Shown piece by piece: positions 43,026 through 52,042 of a stretch of 64,000 bases of DNA. The notes under the pieces are model-generated. The model was given only the letters and a program-made list of their open reading frames with translations, had not been told where the DNA came from and ran no database searches. The stretch is from Croceibacterium mercuriale (GTDB lineage Bacteria > Pseudomonadota > Alphaproteobacteria > Sphingomonadales > Sphingomonadaceae), in the NCBI RefSeq assembly GCF_000802385.1, contig NZ_JTDN01000001.1, forward strand, positions 131,501 through 195,500, in the 5' to 3' direction. Each line of letters begins with the position of its first letter. The stretch's first letter is position 1. A program made the translations under genes and the position numbers.

Positions 43026-45323
43026 ATGGCAGGCAGCAAGGATAACGCGGGCGGAACGGCGACGCCGCACGAATATCGCCACTCCACGGGCGGATGGGGC
43101 TCGCTGCAGGGCATCGCCCGCATTGCACTGAAGGAACGCGCCAGCCCCGGCGTGATCGAGACGCTCAGCCGCCAGAACAAGCCCGGCGGCTACATGTGCA
43201 CTTCCTGCGCCTGGGCCAAGCCGCCGAACCCCCATGCGTTCGAGTTCTGCGAGAACGGCGCCAAGGCCACCCTCTGGGACCTGACCACCGATCGCTGCAC
43301 TCCCGAACTCTTCGCCAGCCATACCGTCAGCGAGCTGCGGCAATGGGGGGATTACGAGCTGGAAATGCAGGGCAGGCTGACGCAGCCGTTGCGGTATGAT
43401 GCCAATACCGACCGCTATCTGCCGGTCGGATGGGACACAGCCTTCGCCGCCATCGGGCAGAAGCTGCGGGAACTCGATCCGAAGTCGGTCACCTTCTACG
43501 CATCGGGCAAGGCGGCGCTGGAGCCGTCCTACCTGTATGCCCTGTTTGCGCGAATGTACGGGCACAACAACCTGCCCGACAGTTCCAACATGTGCCACGA
43601 GACCACCTCGGTCGGGCTGAAGAAGGTGACCGGTTCACCGGTCGGCACCTGCACGTTCGAGGATCTGTCGAAGTGTGACGCGATCTTCTATTTTGGGCAG
43701 AATCCCGGCACCAACAGTCCCCGCATCCTGCATCCGCTGAAGGATGCGGTAGAGCGCGGCTGCAAGATCATCGTCTTCAATCCGCTAAAGGAGAAGGGGC
43801 TGATCGAGTTCACCGATCCGCAGAACCCGATCCAGATGACGGTCGGCACGCCCACGAAGATGAACCACATGTACCTGCAGGTGCGCCCCGGTGGCGACAT
43901 CGCGGCCATCATGGGCCTGTGCAAGCGCGTGCTGGAACGCGAGCGGGCGGCGCAGGAAACGGGTGCGCGGCCGGTGCTGGACCATGCCTTCATCGAACAG
44001 CACACCCATGGGATCGACGAGTTCCTGGCCAAGCTAAACACGATCGGCTGGGACGCGCTGGAGGCGGAATCCGGCCTGACCCGCCCCGATATGGAGGAAG
44101 CCGGCGACGTCTACTGCAATGCCGAGAGGGTCATCGGCATCTACGGCATGGGCGTGACCCAGCATGTGCATGGCGGGCAGACGATCGGCCTGCTGGTCAA
44201 CCTGCTGCTGCTGCGCGGTAATATCGGCCGCGAAGGCGCCGGCTGCAATCCGATCCGCGGCCATTCCAACGTGCAGGGCCAGCGCACCGTCGGCATCACC
44301 GAGAAGGCCGAGCTGGCCCCGAACGACAAATACCGCGAACTGTTCGGCTTCGAGCCGCCGATGGAGGATGGTCACACCACCGTCGAGTTCGTGAAAGCGT
44401 TGCTGACAGGCGAGAACAAGGGATTTATCGGGCTGGGGGGCAATCTGGCGATGGCGATCCCTGAACATGAGCAGGCGCATGCCGCGTGGGCCGACATGGA
44501 ACTGACCGTGCATGTCGCGACCAAGCTCAACACCACGCACCTCATGCCGGGCAAGAGCGGCTGGATCCTGCCGTGCCTGGTGCGGGCGGAGGAGGACATG
44601 CAGGCGGGCGGTCCGCAGGCGGTGAGCATGGAGGACAGCTTCAGCCACATCTATGGCTCGCAAGGGCGACGCACGCCCGCCAGCGAACTGCTGAAGTCGG
44701 AGCTGGCGATTGTCGCCGGCATTGCGCAGGCGACGCTTGATCCAGATCCCAAGGCTCCGTGGCAGGAATGGACGGCGGATTACAGTCTGGTGCGCGACCT
44801 GATCGCCCGCACTTGGCCCGACCAGTTCCATGACATGAATGTCCGCATGTGGCAGGCTGGTGGCTTCTACCGCGGCAATCCCGCGCGCGAACGGATCTGG
44901 AAGACCGATAGCGGCAAGGCGGAGTTCACCACACCCACCGTGCTCAACGCTGCCGGGGTCGGCCGGGCAGAGAACCGCTTCCACCTCGTCACGCTGCGCT
45001 CCAACGACCAGTTCAACACCACGATCTACGGCCATTCGGACCGGCTGCGCGGATTGTCGGGATCACGCATGATCGTACTGGTCAGCCCAGCCGAAATGGA
45101 GCGGCTGAGCCTGCGTGAAGGGCAGGTCGTGACGCTGGTCGGCGATGCGGGTGACGATGTCGTGCGCGAGGTCGGCGGGTTGACCGTGACGCCATACGAC
45201 CTGCCCGCTGGCACGCTGGCCGGCTACTTCCCCGAATTGAACCCCCTGATGCCGCTATGGTATCACGAGGAGATGTCGAAGACGCCTGCGGCCAAGAGCA
45301 TTCCCGTCCGGATCAGAACCTGA
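43026..45323 (+). CDS. FdhF/YdeP-family molybdopterin oxidoreductase
   Basis: The 765-residue protein matches the FdhF/YdeP family: GYMCTSCAWAKPP near residue 58, SSNMCHETTSVGLKKVTGSP, FGQNPGTNSPRI and PIRGHSNVQGQRTVG, with the C-terminal molydop-binding domain (RSNDQFNTTIYG). E. coli YdeP (about 759 residues) is linked to acid resistance; the reaction is not established. Only a two-Cys segment is visible where formate dehydrogenases have a four-Cys iron-sulfur site. ATG 43026 has GGGAG seven bases upstream; a GTG at 42960 overlaps the hlyD stop but lacks one. The end overlaps the convergent acyltransferase by 11 bases. Confidence 0.88.
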   Translation: MAGSKDNAGGTATPHEYRHSTGGWGSLQGIARIALKERASPGVIETLSRQNKPGGYMCTSCAWAKPPNPHAFEFCENGAKATLWDLTTDRCTPELFASHTVSELRQWGDYELEMQGRLTQPLRYDANTDRYLPVGWDTAFAAIGQKLRELDPKSVTFYASGKAALEPSYLYALFARMYGHNNLPDSSNMCHETTSVGLKKVTGSPVGTCTFEDLSKCDAIFYFGQNPGTNSPRILHPLKDAVERGCKIIVFNPLKEKGLIEFTDPQNPIQMTVGTPTKMNHMYLQVRPGGDIAAIMGLCKRVLERERAAQETGARPVLDHAFIEQHTHGIDEFLAKLNTIGWDALEAESGLTRPDMEEAGDVYCNAERVIGIYGMGVTQHVHGGQTIGLLVNLLLLRGNIGREGAGCNPIRGHSNVQGQRTVGITEKAELAPNDKYRELFGFEPPMEDGHTTVEFVKALLTGENKGFIGLGGNLAMAIPEHEQAHAAWADMELTVHVATKLNTTHLMPGKSGWILPCLVRAEEDMQAGGPQAVSMEDSFSHIYGSQGRRTPASELLKSELAIVAGIAQATLDPDPKAPWQEWTADYSLVRDLIARTWPDQFHDMNVRMWQAGGFYRGNPARERIWKTDSGKAEFTTPTVLNAAGVGRAENRFHLVTLRSNDQFNTTIYGHSDRLRGLSGSRMIVLVSPAEMERLSLREGQVVTLVGDAGDDVVREVGGLTVTPYDLPAGTLAGYFPELNPLMPLWYHEEMSKTPAAKSIPVRIRT

Positions 45324-46497
45324 CCGGATCGCCACCCGCTGCGCCGGTGCCGGACCGGTGCAGCGGGAGCGGGGTACGCACCCCGTTGAAGGCCAGGGAT
45401 AGTGTGCCGGAGCGGCGGATCACCAGCCATGCGCCCCACGACAGCGCCAGCGTCAGCAGATTGACGGCGACCACCTTGAGCCAGGTGGGCAAGGCAACCT
45501 CCTGACCCAGCCAGGCCAGCCCGATCACGATCGGCATGTGGAACAGGTAGATCACGAACGCGCCCTCCGTCACCGCGCGCACGCCAGCGCTCGGCCGGTC
45601 GAACCAGGTGCGCGCCGCGGCCACCAGCACCTGCGTCGATGCCAGCGCGGCGAAGGTGGCGATGAAGCGACCGGTTGCCGGGTGGACCTCCGATCCCCAG
45701 CGCACCGACACGATCGTGGCCACGATCGCGATTACCATCACGGCCGGGCTCAGCTGGCCGAACTTCGCCTGCACCGCCGGCATTCGTTGCAGCAGGCAGC
45801 CCAGCGCGAAGTACGGCAGGTAGGCGATGAACTCGTCGATCCGCAGGATCTGCTGGTACAGGTTGGTGGCAAAGCCCCAGTCCCAGAACGCCTCCACCAC
45901 CGCGCCCTGCCACAGGCCCACGATCGTGGCCGTTGCCAGCAGCGCAAGCGGCAGATGGCGGGCGAGTGCGGCATCGGTGCGGGAGGCGACCTGCTGCCGA
46001 GCCAGGCCCGGCATCCAGCGCACCAGGGCGGCGACGATGGCGCTGCAATACAGCAGCACGATGATGAACCACAGGTGCCGCACCCAGTACCCGCCCGATG
46101 TCAGCGCATTGTCGCGGAAGGATCGCAGGGCCTCGGCCGGCGGGAAGGTCGAAAACTCGCAGGCGAGATTGAGCAGCGGCACCAGCGTCAGGATCGTCGC
46201 GACGAAAGGCAGCCCCAGTCGCCGGACCCGCCCGCCCAGCCAGGCGCCCGGCGCCCGCCGCACCAGCAGCATGGCGGCGAAATAGCCGGCGATCAGGAAG
46301 AAGGTCGGCATGCGGAACAGGTGGATCAGCTCCGCCAGCAGCGCCATGCCGGGCACGCCTTCGCCGGTGCGTACGATCCAGTCCTGTCCGGGTCGATAAC
46401 AGAGCGCCACGTGATAGGGGATGCCGAGCAGCATGGCGCCGGCCCGCAGCGTGTCCCAGTAATGTTCACGCGGCGGTGCCGCAGTCGTGCTGGTCAA
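45313..46497 (-). CDS. Acyltransferase-3/OpgC-like membrane protein
   Basis: The 394-residue protein has about ten hydrophobic segments and the family opening YWDTLRAGAMLLGIPYHVAL, with the conserved His near residue 27. Members O-acylate cell-surface glycans or glucans. Given the polysaccharide genes in the window it might decorate a surface polymer, but that is inference. The start is TTG at 46497, six bases after GGGGGGAAG; no in-frame ATG precedes the first conserved segment. The last 11 bases overlap the end of the oxidoreductase gene. Confidence 0.78.
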   Translation of the reverse strand: MTSTTAAPPREHYWDTLRAGAMLLGIPYHVALCYRPGQDWIVRTGEGVPGMALLAELIHLFRMPTFFLIAGYFAAMLLVRRAPGAWLGGRVRRLGLPFVATILTLVPLLNLACEFSTFPPAEALRSFRDNALTSGGYWVRHLWFIIVLLYCSAIVAALVRWMPGLARQQVASRTDAALARHLPLALLATATIVGLWQGAVVEAFWDWGFATNLYQQILRIDEFIAYLPYFALGCLLQRMPAVQAKFGQLSPAVMVIAIVATIVSVRWGSEVHPATGRFIATFAALASTQVLVAAARTWFDRPSAGVRAVTEGAFVIYLFHMPIVIGLAWLGQEVALPTWLKVVAVNLLTLALSWGAWLVIRRSGTLSLAFNGVRTPLPLHRSGTGAAGGDPVRF

Positions 46498-46528
46498 TGG
46501 TACTTCCCCCCAACGGGGAGCAAGCCGT

Positions 46529-47128
46529 TCAAGGCGTTTCGGTTCCCCTCCTGACGCGCGCCAGCACCCAGTTGACCAGCCCCGCCGAAGCACCGCCGAC
46601 ACCCCATCCGGCCAGCACGTCGCTGGGATAATGGGCGCAGGTCGGCACCTGGATGGCACCGACCACACCCGCTGCGGCCAGCGCCATGCCGCGATGCTGC
46701 GGATATTCTGCCGCGAAGGCACCCGCCACCGCCAGAGCGCCCGCGCTGTGGCCCGACGGGAAGCTGGACAGCTCCTTGTCCCGGTCTCCGCCGGCTTGCG
46801 GCCGGTGTTCCTTGCCGTCGGCGGAACTGCGGGGGCGCCAGCGGTCGACCGACTGCTTCACCGCACTCTTGGCCGCCGTGGCGACCTCGTGCGCCAGCAG
46901 CATGCGGGCACCTGCGCGAACCATCTTCAGGTCGCCGCGCAGCACGCCTGCCACCGCGACGCCGGCGCATAGCAGGCGCAGTTCCGGCTGGTCGCCCGCC
47001 TCTCCGATCACGCGCAGCACTCGAACCAGCGGGGTGCGATAATGCGGATGCAGCAGGTCGCGGGCCTTGCGATCCAGTTCGAACAGGGGCTCTGCCGCCT
47101 GTGCGATCTCTTCGGTCGTATCCGGCAT
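46529..47128 (-). CDS. PAP2-family phosphatase-like protein, altered motif 3
   Basis: The 199-residue protein carries PAP2 motif 1 (Lys91, six residues, Arg98-Pro99), motif 2 PSGHS at 125-129 and His166 with Asp170 of motif 3 (HYPSD). The Ser-Arg pair that normally opens motif 3 is Ile159-Gln160. In the family that Arg binds phosphate, so activity may be reduced or changed. PAP2 enzymes dephosphorylate lipids such as phosphatidic acid or undecaprenyl pyrophosphate. It lies 31 bases upstream of the acyltransferase start and is probably co-transcribed. Confidence 0.78.
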   Translation of the reverse strand: MPDTTEEIAQAAEPLFELDRKARDLLHPHYRTPLVRVLRVIGEAGDQPELRLLCAGVAVAGVLRGDLKMVRAGARMLLAHEVATAAKSAVKQSVDRWRPRSSADGKEHRPQAGGDRDKELSSFPSGHSAGALAVAGAFAAEYPQHRGMALAAAGVVGAIQVPTCAHYPSDVLAGWGVGGASAGLVNWVLARVRRGTETP

Positions 47129-47174
47129 CCACTTCTGCTCCCATTGCTACCGTCAAGCTAGGGAGCGCGACCCC

Positions 47175-47597
47175 TCACCGCCAGAGCGCGGCCAGTGCGG
47201 GCAGCAGATGGGGACGATGTTCCGCCGGCAGGCGGGCGAGCAGTTCGGCCTCGTATGTGTCGATGATCGTCCGTGCCGCAGCCATCCGGTCGATGCCCGG
47301 CTCGCTGAGCGCCAGGCCCTGGCTCTTGCCGTCGATCGGGGCGCGGTCGATCAGCTCGGCTTCCTCCAGCCGCTTCAGCAACGGCACCATGTTGGCGCGC
47401 TGGATGTCCAGCTGCCGGCCCAGCGCCGCCGCGGTGACGCCCGGATTGGCGCCGATCAGGATCAGCACGCTGGCTTCCGACTGCCGGAGGTCCAGCGTGG
47501 CGAGCCGCACCCCCAGCTCCGCCGCGCAGGCGTTGGCCGCACGACGCAGGGCATAGCCAGGCAGCATTGGCAGGGGATCGTTGAGCTGCTCGGTCAT
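47175..47597 (-). CDS. ferC: MarR-family regulator, probable FerC
   Basis: The 140-residue protein has the MarR winged helix (VTAAALGRQLDIQRANMVPL and a wing at LIDRAPIDGKSQG). It is divergent from the hydratase/lyase and CoA ligase genes. In Sphingobium SYK-6, FerC is a MarR regulator that represses ferBA and is released by hydroxycinnamoyl-CoA. The same gene arrangement supports naming this FerC; the effector here is inferred. An imperfect palindrome lies in the 110-base control region. Confidence 0.78.
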   Translation of the reverse strand: MTEQLNDPLPMLPGYALRRAANACAAELGVRLATLDLRQSEASVLILIGANPGVTAAALGRQLDIQRANMVPLLKRLEEAELIDRAPIDGKSQGLALSEPGIDRMAAARTIIDTYEAELLARLPAEHRPHLLPALAALWR

Positions 47598-47612
47598 GGT
47601 CGGATCCTAGTC

Positions 47613-47648
47613 ATTGTTGTTGCGCATAGCAATCTGGGCGGTTATTCC
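47613..47648 (+). promoter_or_regulatory. ferB promoter with overlapping MarR operator candidate
   Basis: TTGCGC (47620-47625) and TATTCC (47643-47648) are 17 bases apart. A 21-base imperfect palindrome bounded by ATTG (47613-47616) and CAAT (47630-47633) covers the -35 box. A MarR protein bound there would block transcription of ferB. Confidence 0.5.
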
Positions 47649-47707
47649 GGGTTCAACAGGCCGGGGCGCCACGATCCGGTGCAGCCGTCCACCAGCAGGA
47701 GAGTGAC

Positions 47708-48568
47708 ATGGCCATGCCGTCCCAGCCCGATCCCCGCCCGGAGGAAGAGACCGTCCGCTACGAGGTCGCCGACGATATTGCGTGGGTGTATTTCAATCGA
47801 CCGGACAAGCGCAACTGCATGAGCCCGCGGCTCAACCGGCGCATGAAGCAGGTGCTGGAGGAGCTGGAGTTCCGGGACGACGTGAAGGTGCTGGTCCTGA
47901 CGGGCGAGGGCACCGCGTGGACCGCCGGGATGGACCTGCTGGAATACTTCCGCATGAACGAGGACAAGGGCCTGGGCGCGGTCCGGCAGAGCCAGCGGGA
48001 GAGCTACGGCTGGTTCGAACGGCTGCGCTGGTACGAGAAGCCGACGATCGCCATGGTCAACGGCTGGTGCTTCGGCGGCGGCTACGGCCCGCTGTTCGGC
48101 TGCGACATCGCGATCGCGGCGGAAGAGGCGCAGTTCGGCCTGTCGGAAATCAACTGGGGCATCCTGCCGGGCGGCGGCGCGTCCAAGGTGGCGCAGGAAC
48201 TGATGCCGTTCCGCAAGGCCATGTACCACGCCATGATGGGCGAGAACCTGACTGGCCGCCAGGCGGAGGAGCAGGGGCTGATCACCGAAGCGGTGCCGGC
48301 CGAGCGGCTGAAGGACCGCGTGCTGGAAATCTGCGAGGCGCTGAAGAAGAAGGACGGCCATGCCCTGCGCGCCACCAAGTGGGTGATGCGCCGCATCGTC
48401 GACATGACCTACGACAATGCGCTGGAATACCAGATTCGCACGCAGGAGGCGCTGCACAGCTTCGGCGGCAAGGAAGCGCGCAAGGAAGCCACCAAGCAGT
48501 TCCTGGACGAGAAGAGCTACAAGCCGGGTCTGGGCACCTTCGACACCAGCAAGCTGCAGGACGGCTGA
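47708..48568 (+). CDS. ferB: p-Hydroxycinnamoyl-CoA hydratase/lyase
   Basis: The 286-residue crotonase-fold enzyme shows WTAGMDLLEYF, an oxyanion segment NGWCFGGGYGPLFGCD and the catalytic Glu in FGLSEINWGILPGGG, all characteristic of hydroxycinnamoyl-CoA hydratase/lyase. It hydrates feruloyl-, caffeoyl- or coumaroyl-CoA and cleaves it to the aromatic aldehyde (for example vanillin) and acetyl-CoA. AGGAGAG lies upstream of the ATG. The CoA ligase gene follows 27 bases later. Confidence 0.92.
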   Translation: MAMPSQPDPRPEEETVRYEVADDIAWVYFNRPDKRNCMSPRLNRRMKQVLEELEFRDDVKVLVLTGEGTAWTAGMDLLEYFRMNEDKGLGAVRQSQRESYGWFERLRWYEKPTIAMVNGWCFGGGYGPLFGCDIAIAAEEAQFGLSEINWGILPGGGASKVAQELMPFRKAMYHAMMGENLTGRQAEEQGLITEAVPAERLKDRVLEICEALKKKDGHALRATKWVMRRIVDMTYDNALEYQIRTQEALHSFGGKEARKEATKQFLDEKSYKPGLGTFDTSKLQDG

Positions 48569-48595
48569 GCGAAACGGCGGGAGGGGAGAACGGCC

Positions 48596-50713
48596 ATGAG
48601 CCAGAGACGCTATACCAACGAACAGCTCGACCGGCTGCTGCGCCCCCGCTCCGTCGCGGTGGTCGGCGCATCGGACCGGCCAGGTGCGCTGGGCGCCACG
48701 CTGCTGAACAATCTGGTGCAGTATTTTGCGGGCACGATCTATCCGGTGAACCCCAAGCGCGACGAACTGCTGGGCCTGAAGGTGTGGCATGATGTGGCCG
48801 ACCTGCCCGACGGGATCGACTGCGCCGTGCTCGCCATCCCGCGCGCCTTCGTGCTGCCAGCGGTACGCGACCTGGCGGCACGGGGCTGCGGGGCGGTGGT
48901 GATCTACTCGGCCGGCTTCTCCGAGGCGGGGGAGGCGGGCGAGGCGGAGCAGCGCGAACTGGCGGACATCGCCGCAGCGCATGGCATGGTGATCGAAGGG
49001 CCGAACTGCCTGGGCGCGACCAACTATGTCGATCGCGTGCCGCTTTCGTTCGTGGAAACCAACATGCAGGTGCCGCCCGCCGGCACACGGTCGGTGGGTA
49101 TCGCCAGCCAGTCGGGCGCGCTGGCTGCGGTGCTGGCGACGACGCTGCATCCGCGCGGCTGCCATGTCTCCACCTCCGTCTCCACCGGCAACGAGGCGGC
49201 GTTGGGGGTCGAGGATGTGATCGACTGGCTGGTGGACGATCCCGCCACGCACGTCATCAGCCTGTATGTCGAAAGCGTCCGCCGGCCGGCCGCCTTCATG
49301 GCCGCGGCGGCCCGTGCCCGCACGGCCGGCAAGCCGGTGGTGCTGCTGCATCCGGGCAAGAGCAGCCGGGCGCGCGAGAGCGCTGCCACGCATACCGGCG
49401 CCATGGCTGGCGATCACCAGCTGATGCGGGCCAAGCTGGAACGGCTGGGCATCATCTTCGCCGACACGCTGGAGGAGCTTGGCGACATCACGGAGATCGC
49501 GCTGCGCTGCCCCAGCCTGCCGGGCGTCAACATGGCGGTGCTGGGCGAAAGCGGCGCGCTGCGCGGCCTGGCGTTCGACATCGCGGAGGATCTCGGCCTG
49601 GATCTGGTCGACCTGAACGACGCGAACAGCCCGGCCTTGCGCGCGGCGCTGCCGGACTTCGTGCCTGTCTCCAACCCGGCGGACATCACCGCGGCGGGGC
49701 TGGCGGAGCCGGAGATCTACACCCGCGTCCTGTCCGCCCTGCTGGCGGACGAACGCGTGGGATCGGTCGTGGCGGCGATCATCCAGTCGGACCCCGTCAC
49801 CAGCCGGATCAAGTTCCCGCACATCATCCGGGCCGCCGGCGGCAATGTGGCAGGCAAGCCGCTGATCTTCGCCGGGGTGGATGCAGGCGCCGACGTGCCG
49901 CCGGAATATGTCGCGGACCTGCGCGCAGCCGGCATCCCGTGGTTCCCCAGCACCGAGCGCGCCTATCGCGCGATTGCCCGCCTGGCCGACCTGTCGCGCC
50001 GCGACCTGACCGATCGCACGCGGCCGCCGATCGCCTTGCCTGACCTGGGCGGGGTGCGGGGCATGGTGCCGGAATACCGCGCCAAGGCGCTGCTGCGCGG
50101 TGCCGGCATCGCCTTCCCGTCGGGCCAGTTCGCCGCCAGCGCGGCCGAGGCGGTGCTTGCGGCAGAGGCGATCGGCTATCCCGTGGTGATGAAGGCGCAG
50201 AGCGCCGCCCTGGGCCACAAGAGCGATGCCGGCGGCGTGATACTGCACCTGCGGGATGCCGGTGCCGTGGAGCAGGCCTTTGCCCGCATCTTCGACAATG
50301 TTGGCGCCTATGATGCCGCCATCGTGCTGGATGGCGTGCTGGTCGAGGCGATGGGGCGGATGGGCACGGAGATGATCGTCGGGGCCCGGTCGGATCCCGA
50401 ATGGGGGCCGGTAGTCCTGGCCGGCTTCGGCGGGGTGACGGCGGAAATCCTGGGAGATGTGACGCTGTTCACGCCCGACATGGATCAGGCAGCCGTGCAT
50501 GGCGGCCTGCTGCAGCTGAAGCAGGCGGCGATCCTGCGTGGCTATCGCGGTGCCCCGGCGCTGGATGTCGCGGCGCTGGCCGCGTTGATCGTGCGGGTCG
50601 GGCAGGTGATGACGGGCAATCCCGCTATCCGGGAAATCGATCTCAACCCGGTGATCATCTATCCCGAAGGCGAAGGCGTCATGCCGCTCGACGCCCTGAT
50701 GCTGACGGACTGA
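48596..50713 (+). CDS. ferA: NDP-forming acyl-CoA synthetase, probable feruloyl-CoA synthetase
   Basis: The 705-residue fusion has a CoA-binding Rossmann domain (LLRPRSVAVVGAS near the start), succinyl-CoA-ligase-like middle domains with the phospho-histidine region THTGAMAG near residue 265, and a C-terminal ATP-grasp domain (PVVMKAQS and LGHKSDAGGV). This is the ADP-forming acetyl-CoA synthetase layout. Its position after hydroxycinnamoyl-CoA hydratase/lyase and a MarR regulator matches ferA of SYK-6, so the substrate is probably ferulate and related cinnamates. Confidence 0.82.
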   Translation: MSQRRYTNEQLDRLLRPRSVAVVGASDRPGALGATLLNNLVQYFAGTIYPVNPKRDELLGLKVWHDVADLPDGIDCAVLAIPRAFVLPAVRDLAARGCGAVVIYSAGFSEAGEAGEAEQRELADIAAAHGMVIEGPNCLGATNYVDRVPLSFVETNMQVPPAGTRSVGIASQSGALAAVLATTLHPRGCHVSTSVSTGNEAALGVEDVIDWLVDDPATHVISLYVESVRRPAAFMAAAARARTAGKPVVLLHPGKSSRARESAATHTGAMAGDHQLMRAKLERLGIIFADTLEELGDITEIALRCPSLPGVNMAVLGESGALRGLAFDIAEDLGLDLVDLNDANSPALRAALPDFVPVSNPADITAAGLAEPEIYTRVLSALLADERVGSVVAAIIQSDPVTSRIKFPHIIRAAGGNVAGKPLIFAGVDAGADVPPEYVADLRAAGIPWFPSTERAYRAIARLADLSRRDLTDRTRPPIALPDLGGVRGMVPEYRAKALLRGAGIAFPSGQFAASAAEAVLAAEAIGYPVVMKAQSAALGHKSDAGGVILHLRDAGAVEQAFARIFDNVGAYDAAIVLDGVLVEAMGRMGTEMIVGARSDPEWGPVVLAGFGGVTAEILGDVTLFTPDMDQAAVHGGLLQLKQAAILRGYRGAPALDVAALAALIVRVGQVMTGNPAIREIDLNPVIIYPEGEGVMPLDALMLTD

Positions 50714-50728
50714 ACGTCCGCCGCCGGG

Positions 50729-51601
50729 TCAGCGCGGAACCTGGCGGTTGCTATAGGTGATCTGGATCCGCACCCATTCGCCGAACTGTTCCTTGCCGCC
50801 AATGCGCGGCGGGCGCACCCGGAACTGCCACGAAGCCGCCAGCACGGCCCGCAGCAGGTTGGACCCTTGCGGCTGTTCGGAGATGCCGGTGCATTCCTCC
50901 ACCCGGTAGCCCGTCACCACCTTGCAGGCGATCAGGCCATAGCCCGGCCCGGTGGCGGTCGACAGATAGCCTGCCAGCTCGTTGTCGGTGGGTTCGCGGT
51001 ACCAGCGGGCGGCATACATCGGCTCCCCGTTGGGTGCGCTGCCGACGCGTTCGGTGTCACCGGGAACGCCCGCGCCCGCCGGCGGCGCGGGCGGGCCATA
51101 GACCGGCCCCTGCGCAGCGGGGGGCCGGCGCGGAGGGGCCGGCGGTGCGGTGGCAGGGGTTGGCGGGCGAATGGTCGCGGGCCGGGGCAGGACCAGCGCC
51201 GGCGGCGGCGGGGCGGGCACGTCAGCCACGGTGGGGCGGGGCGCCGGTGGCTGTTCCTGTTGGGTCGGCTGCGTTTCCGCCGGTTCCGGCACCGGTTCAG
51301 CCGCCGTTGTGGCTTCGCTTTCCTCTTCCACAGGTGGAGCAGCGGGCGCGACGTCGAACGCGGTGATCGCCGGACCGTCAGGCTCCCCCGGCCGGGTGAT
51401 GCCGGTGCCCAGCGTCAGCAGGATCAGCAGCAGCAGCACCTCGATGCCGACGGCCACGGCAATGCCGATGGCGCGGTCGCCAAGGCGCTGTCGCAGCCGG
51501 GCGATCAGCGTCAATGCAGGTTCATCGGGCAGGGCAGGGGGCGCCATCACGGGCGGCCATAGCGGCGGGCGTCGGCGAAACCAATCGCCGACGCCAATCA
51601 T
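50729..51601 (-). CDS. TonB-like inner membrane protein with proline-rich linker
   Basis: The 290-residue protein has one membrane helix at about residues 44-66, a Pro/Glu/Ala-rich linker to about residue 175, and a C-terminal globular part of about 95 residues with a Cys pair (LIACKVVTGYRVEECTG). This resembles TonB, but the C-terminal part lacks the clear YP motif of canonical TonB and I call it only TonB-like. ATG 51601 is weakly served by a ribosome binding site; ATG 51547 is a possible alternative. It starts nine bases after the response regulator stop. Confidence 0.6.
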   Translation of the reverse strand: MIGVGDWFRRRPPLWPPVMAPPALPDEPALTLIARLRQRLGDRAIGIAVAVGIEVLLLLILLTLGTGITRPGEPDGPAITAFDVAPAAPPVEEESEATTAAEPVPEPAETQPTQQEQPPAPRPTVADVPAPPPPALVLPRPATIRPPTPATAPPAPPRRPPAAQGPVYGPPAPPAGAGVPGDTERVGSAPNGEPMYAARWYREPTDNELAGYLSTATGPGYGLIACKVVTGYRVEECTGISEQPQGSNLLRAVLAASWQFRVRPPRIGGKEQFGEWVRIQITYSNRQVPR

Positions 51602-51610
51602 ATCGGCCGA

Positions 51611-51994
51611 TCAATGTCGGGTATGCTGCTCCACCGCCTCGCGCAGTACATCGATCAGGTGATCGGGCGGACACGGCTTGGTGCAGGCCCATGCCTGCGG
51701 GTATCGGGCATGGACCTCTCCCGGCGTGACATGGCCGGAATGGAAGATGATCGGCACGCCCGCCGCCGTCAGCGCATCGGCCAGCGGGAACACTTCTCCA
51801 TCGCTGGTGTGGACGTCCAGAATCGCCGCATCCGGCAGGTCCTGGTCGATCGCCACAAACGCATGTTCCTTGTCGGCGTAAGGTCCATCCAGCTCGAAAC
51901 CGAGATCGCGGACCGTCTCGGACAGGTCCAGTGCGATGATAAACTCGTCTTCCACGACCAGAACCTTGGGCCGTCCGTTATTCAACGTCGCCAT
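51611..51994 (-). CDS. Single-domain response regulator
   Basis: The 127-residue protein is a lone receiver domain: acidic pocket VVEDE at residues 13-17, phospho-acceptor Asp near residue 60 in AILDVHTSDGE, and a segment PIIFHSGH where many receivers have the switch Thr/Ser (here Ser). There is no output domain, so it probably acts by protein contact or phosphotransfer. ATG 51994 follows AGGAGAA at ideal spacing; an upstream frame to 52078 is not needed. A stress-type promoter candidate precedes it. The kinase is not in the window. Confidence 0.9.
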   Translation of the reverse strand: MATLNNGRPKVLVVEDEFIIALDLSETVRDLGFELDGPYADKEHAFVAIDQDLPDAAILDVHTSDGEVFPLADALTAAGVPIIFHSGHVTPGEVHARYPQAWACTKPCPPDHLIDVLREAVEQHTRH

Positions 51995-52007
51995 TATTGT
52001 TCTCCTG

Positions 52008-52027
52008 TGGAGCAGGTGCGTGCTCCA
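52008..52027 (-). promoter_or_regulatory. Hairpin in leader of response regulator gene
   Basis: TGGAGCA (52008-52014) and TGCTCCA (52021-52027) pair perfectly with a six-base loop. It lies directly before the ribosome binding site of the response regulator and could influence its translation or end the upstream message. Confidence 0.4.
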
Positions 52028-52042
52028 GTGCTTGACAGGACG

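Noticed and set aside
47642..50500. Very long minus-strand open frame opposite ferB and ferA
   Set aside because: It is the antisense of two clear enzymes; its His/Arg/Gln-rich composition is the usual shadow in high-GC DNA.
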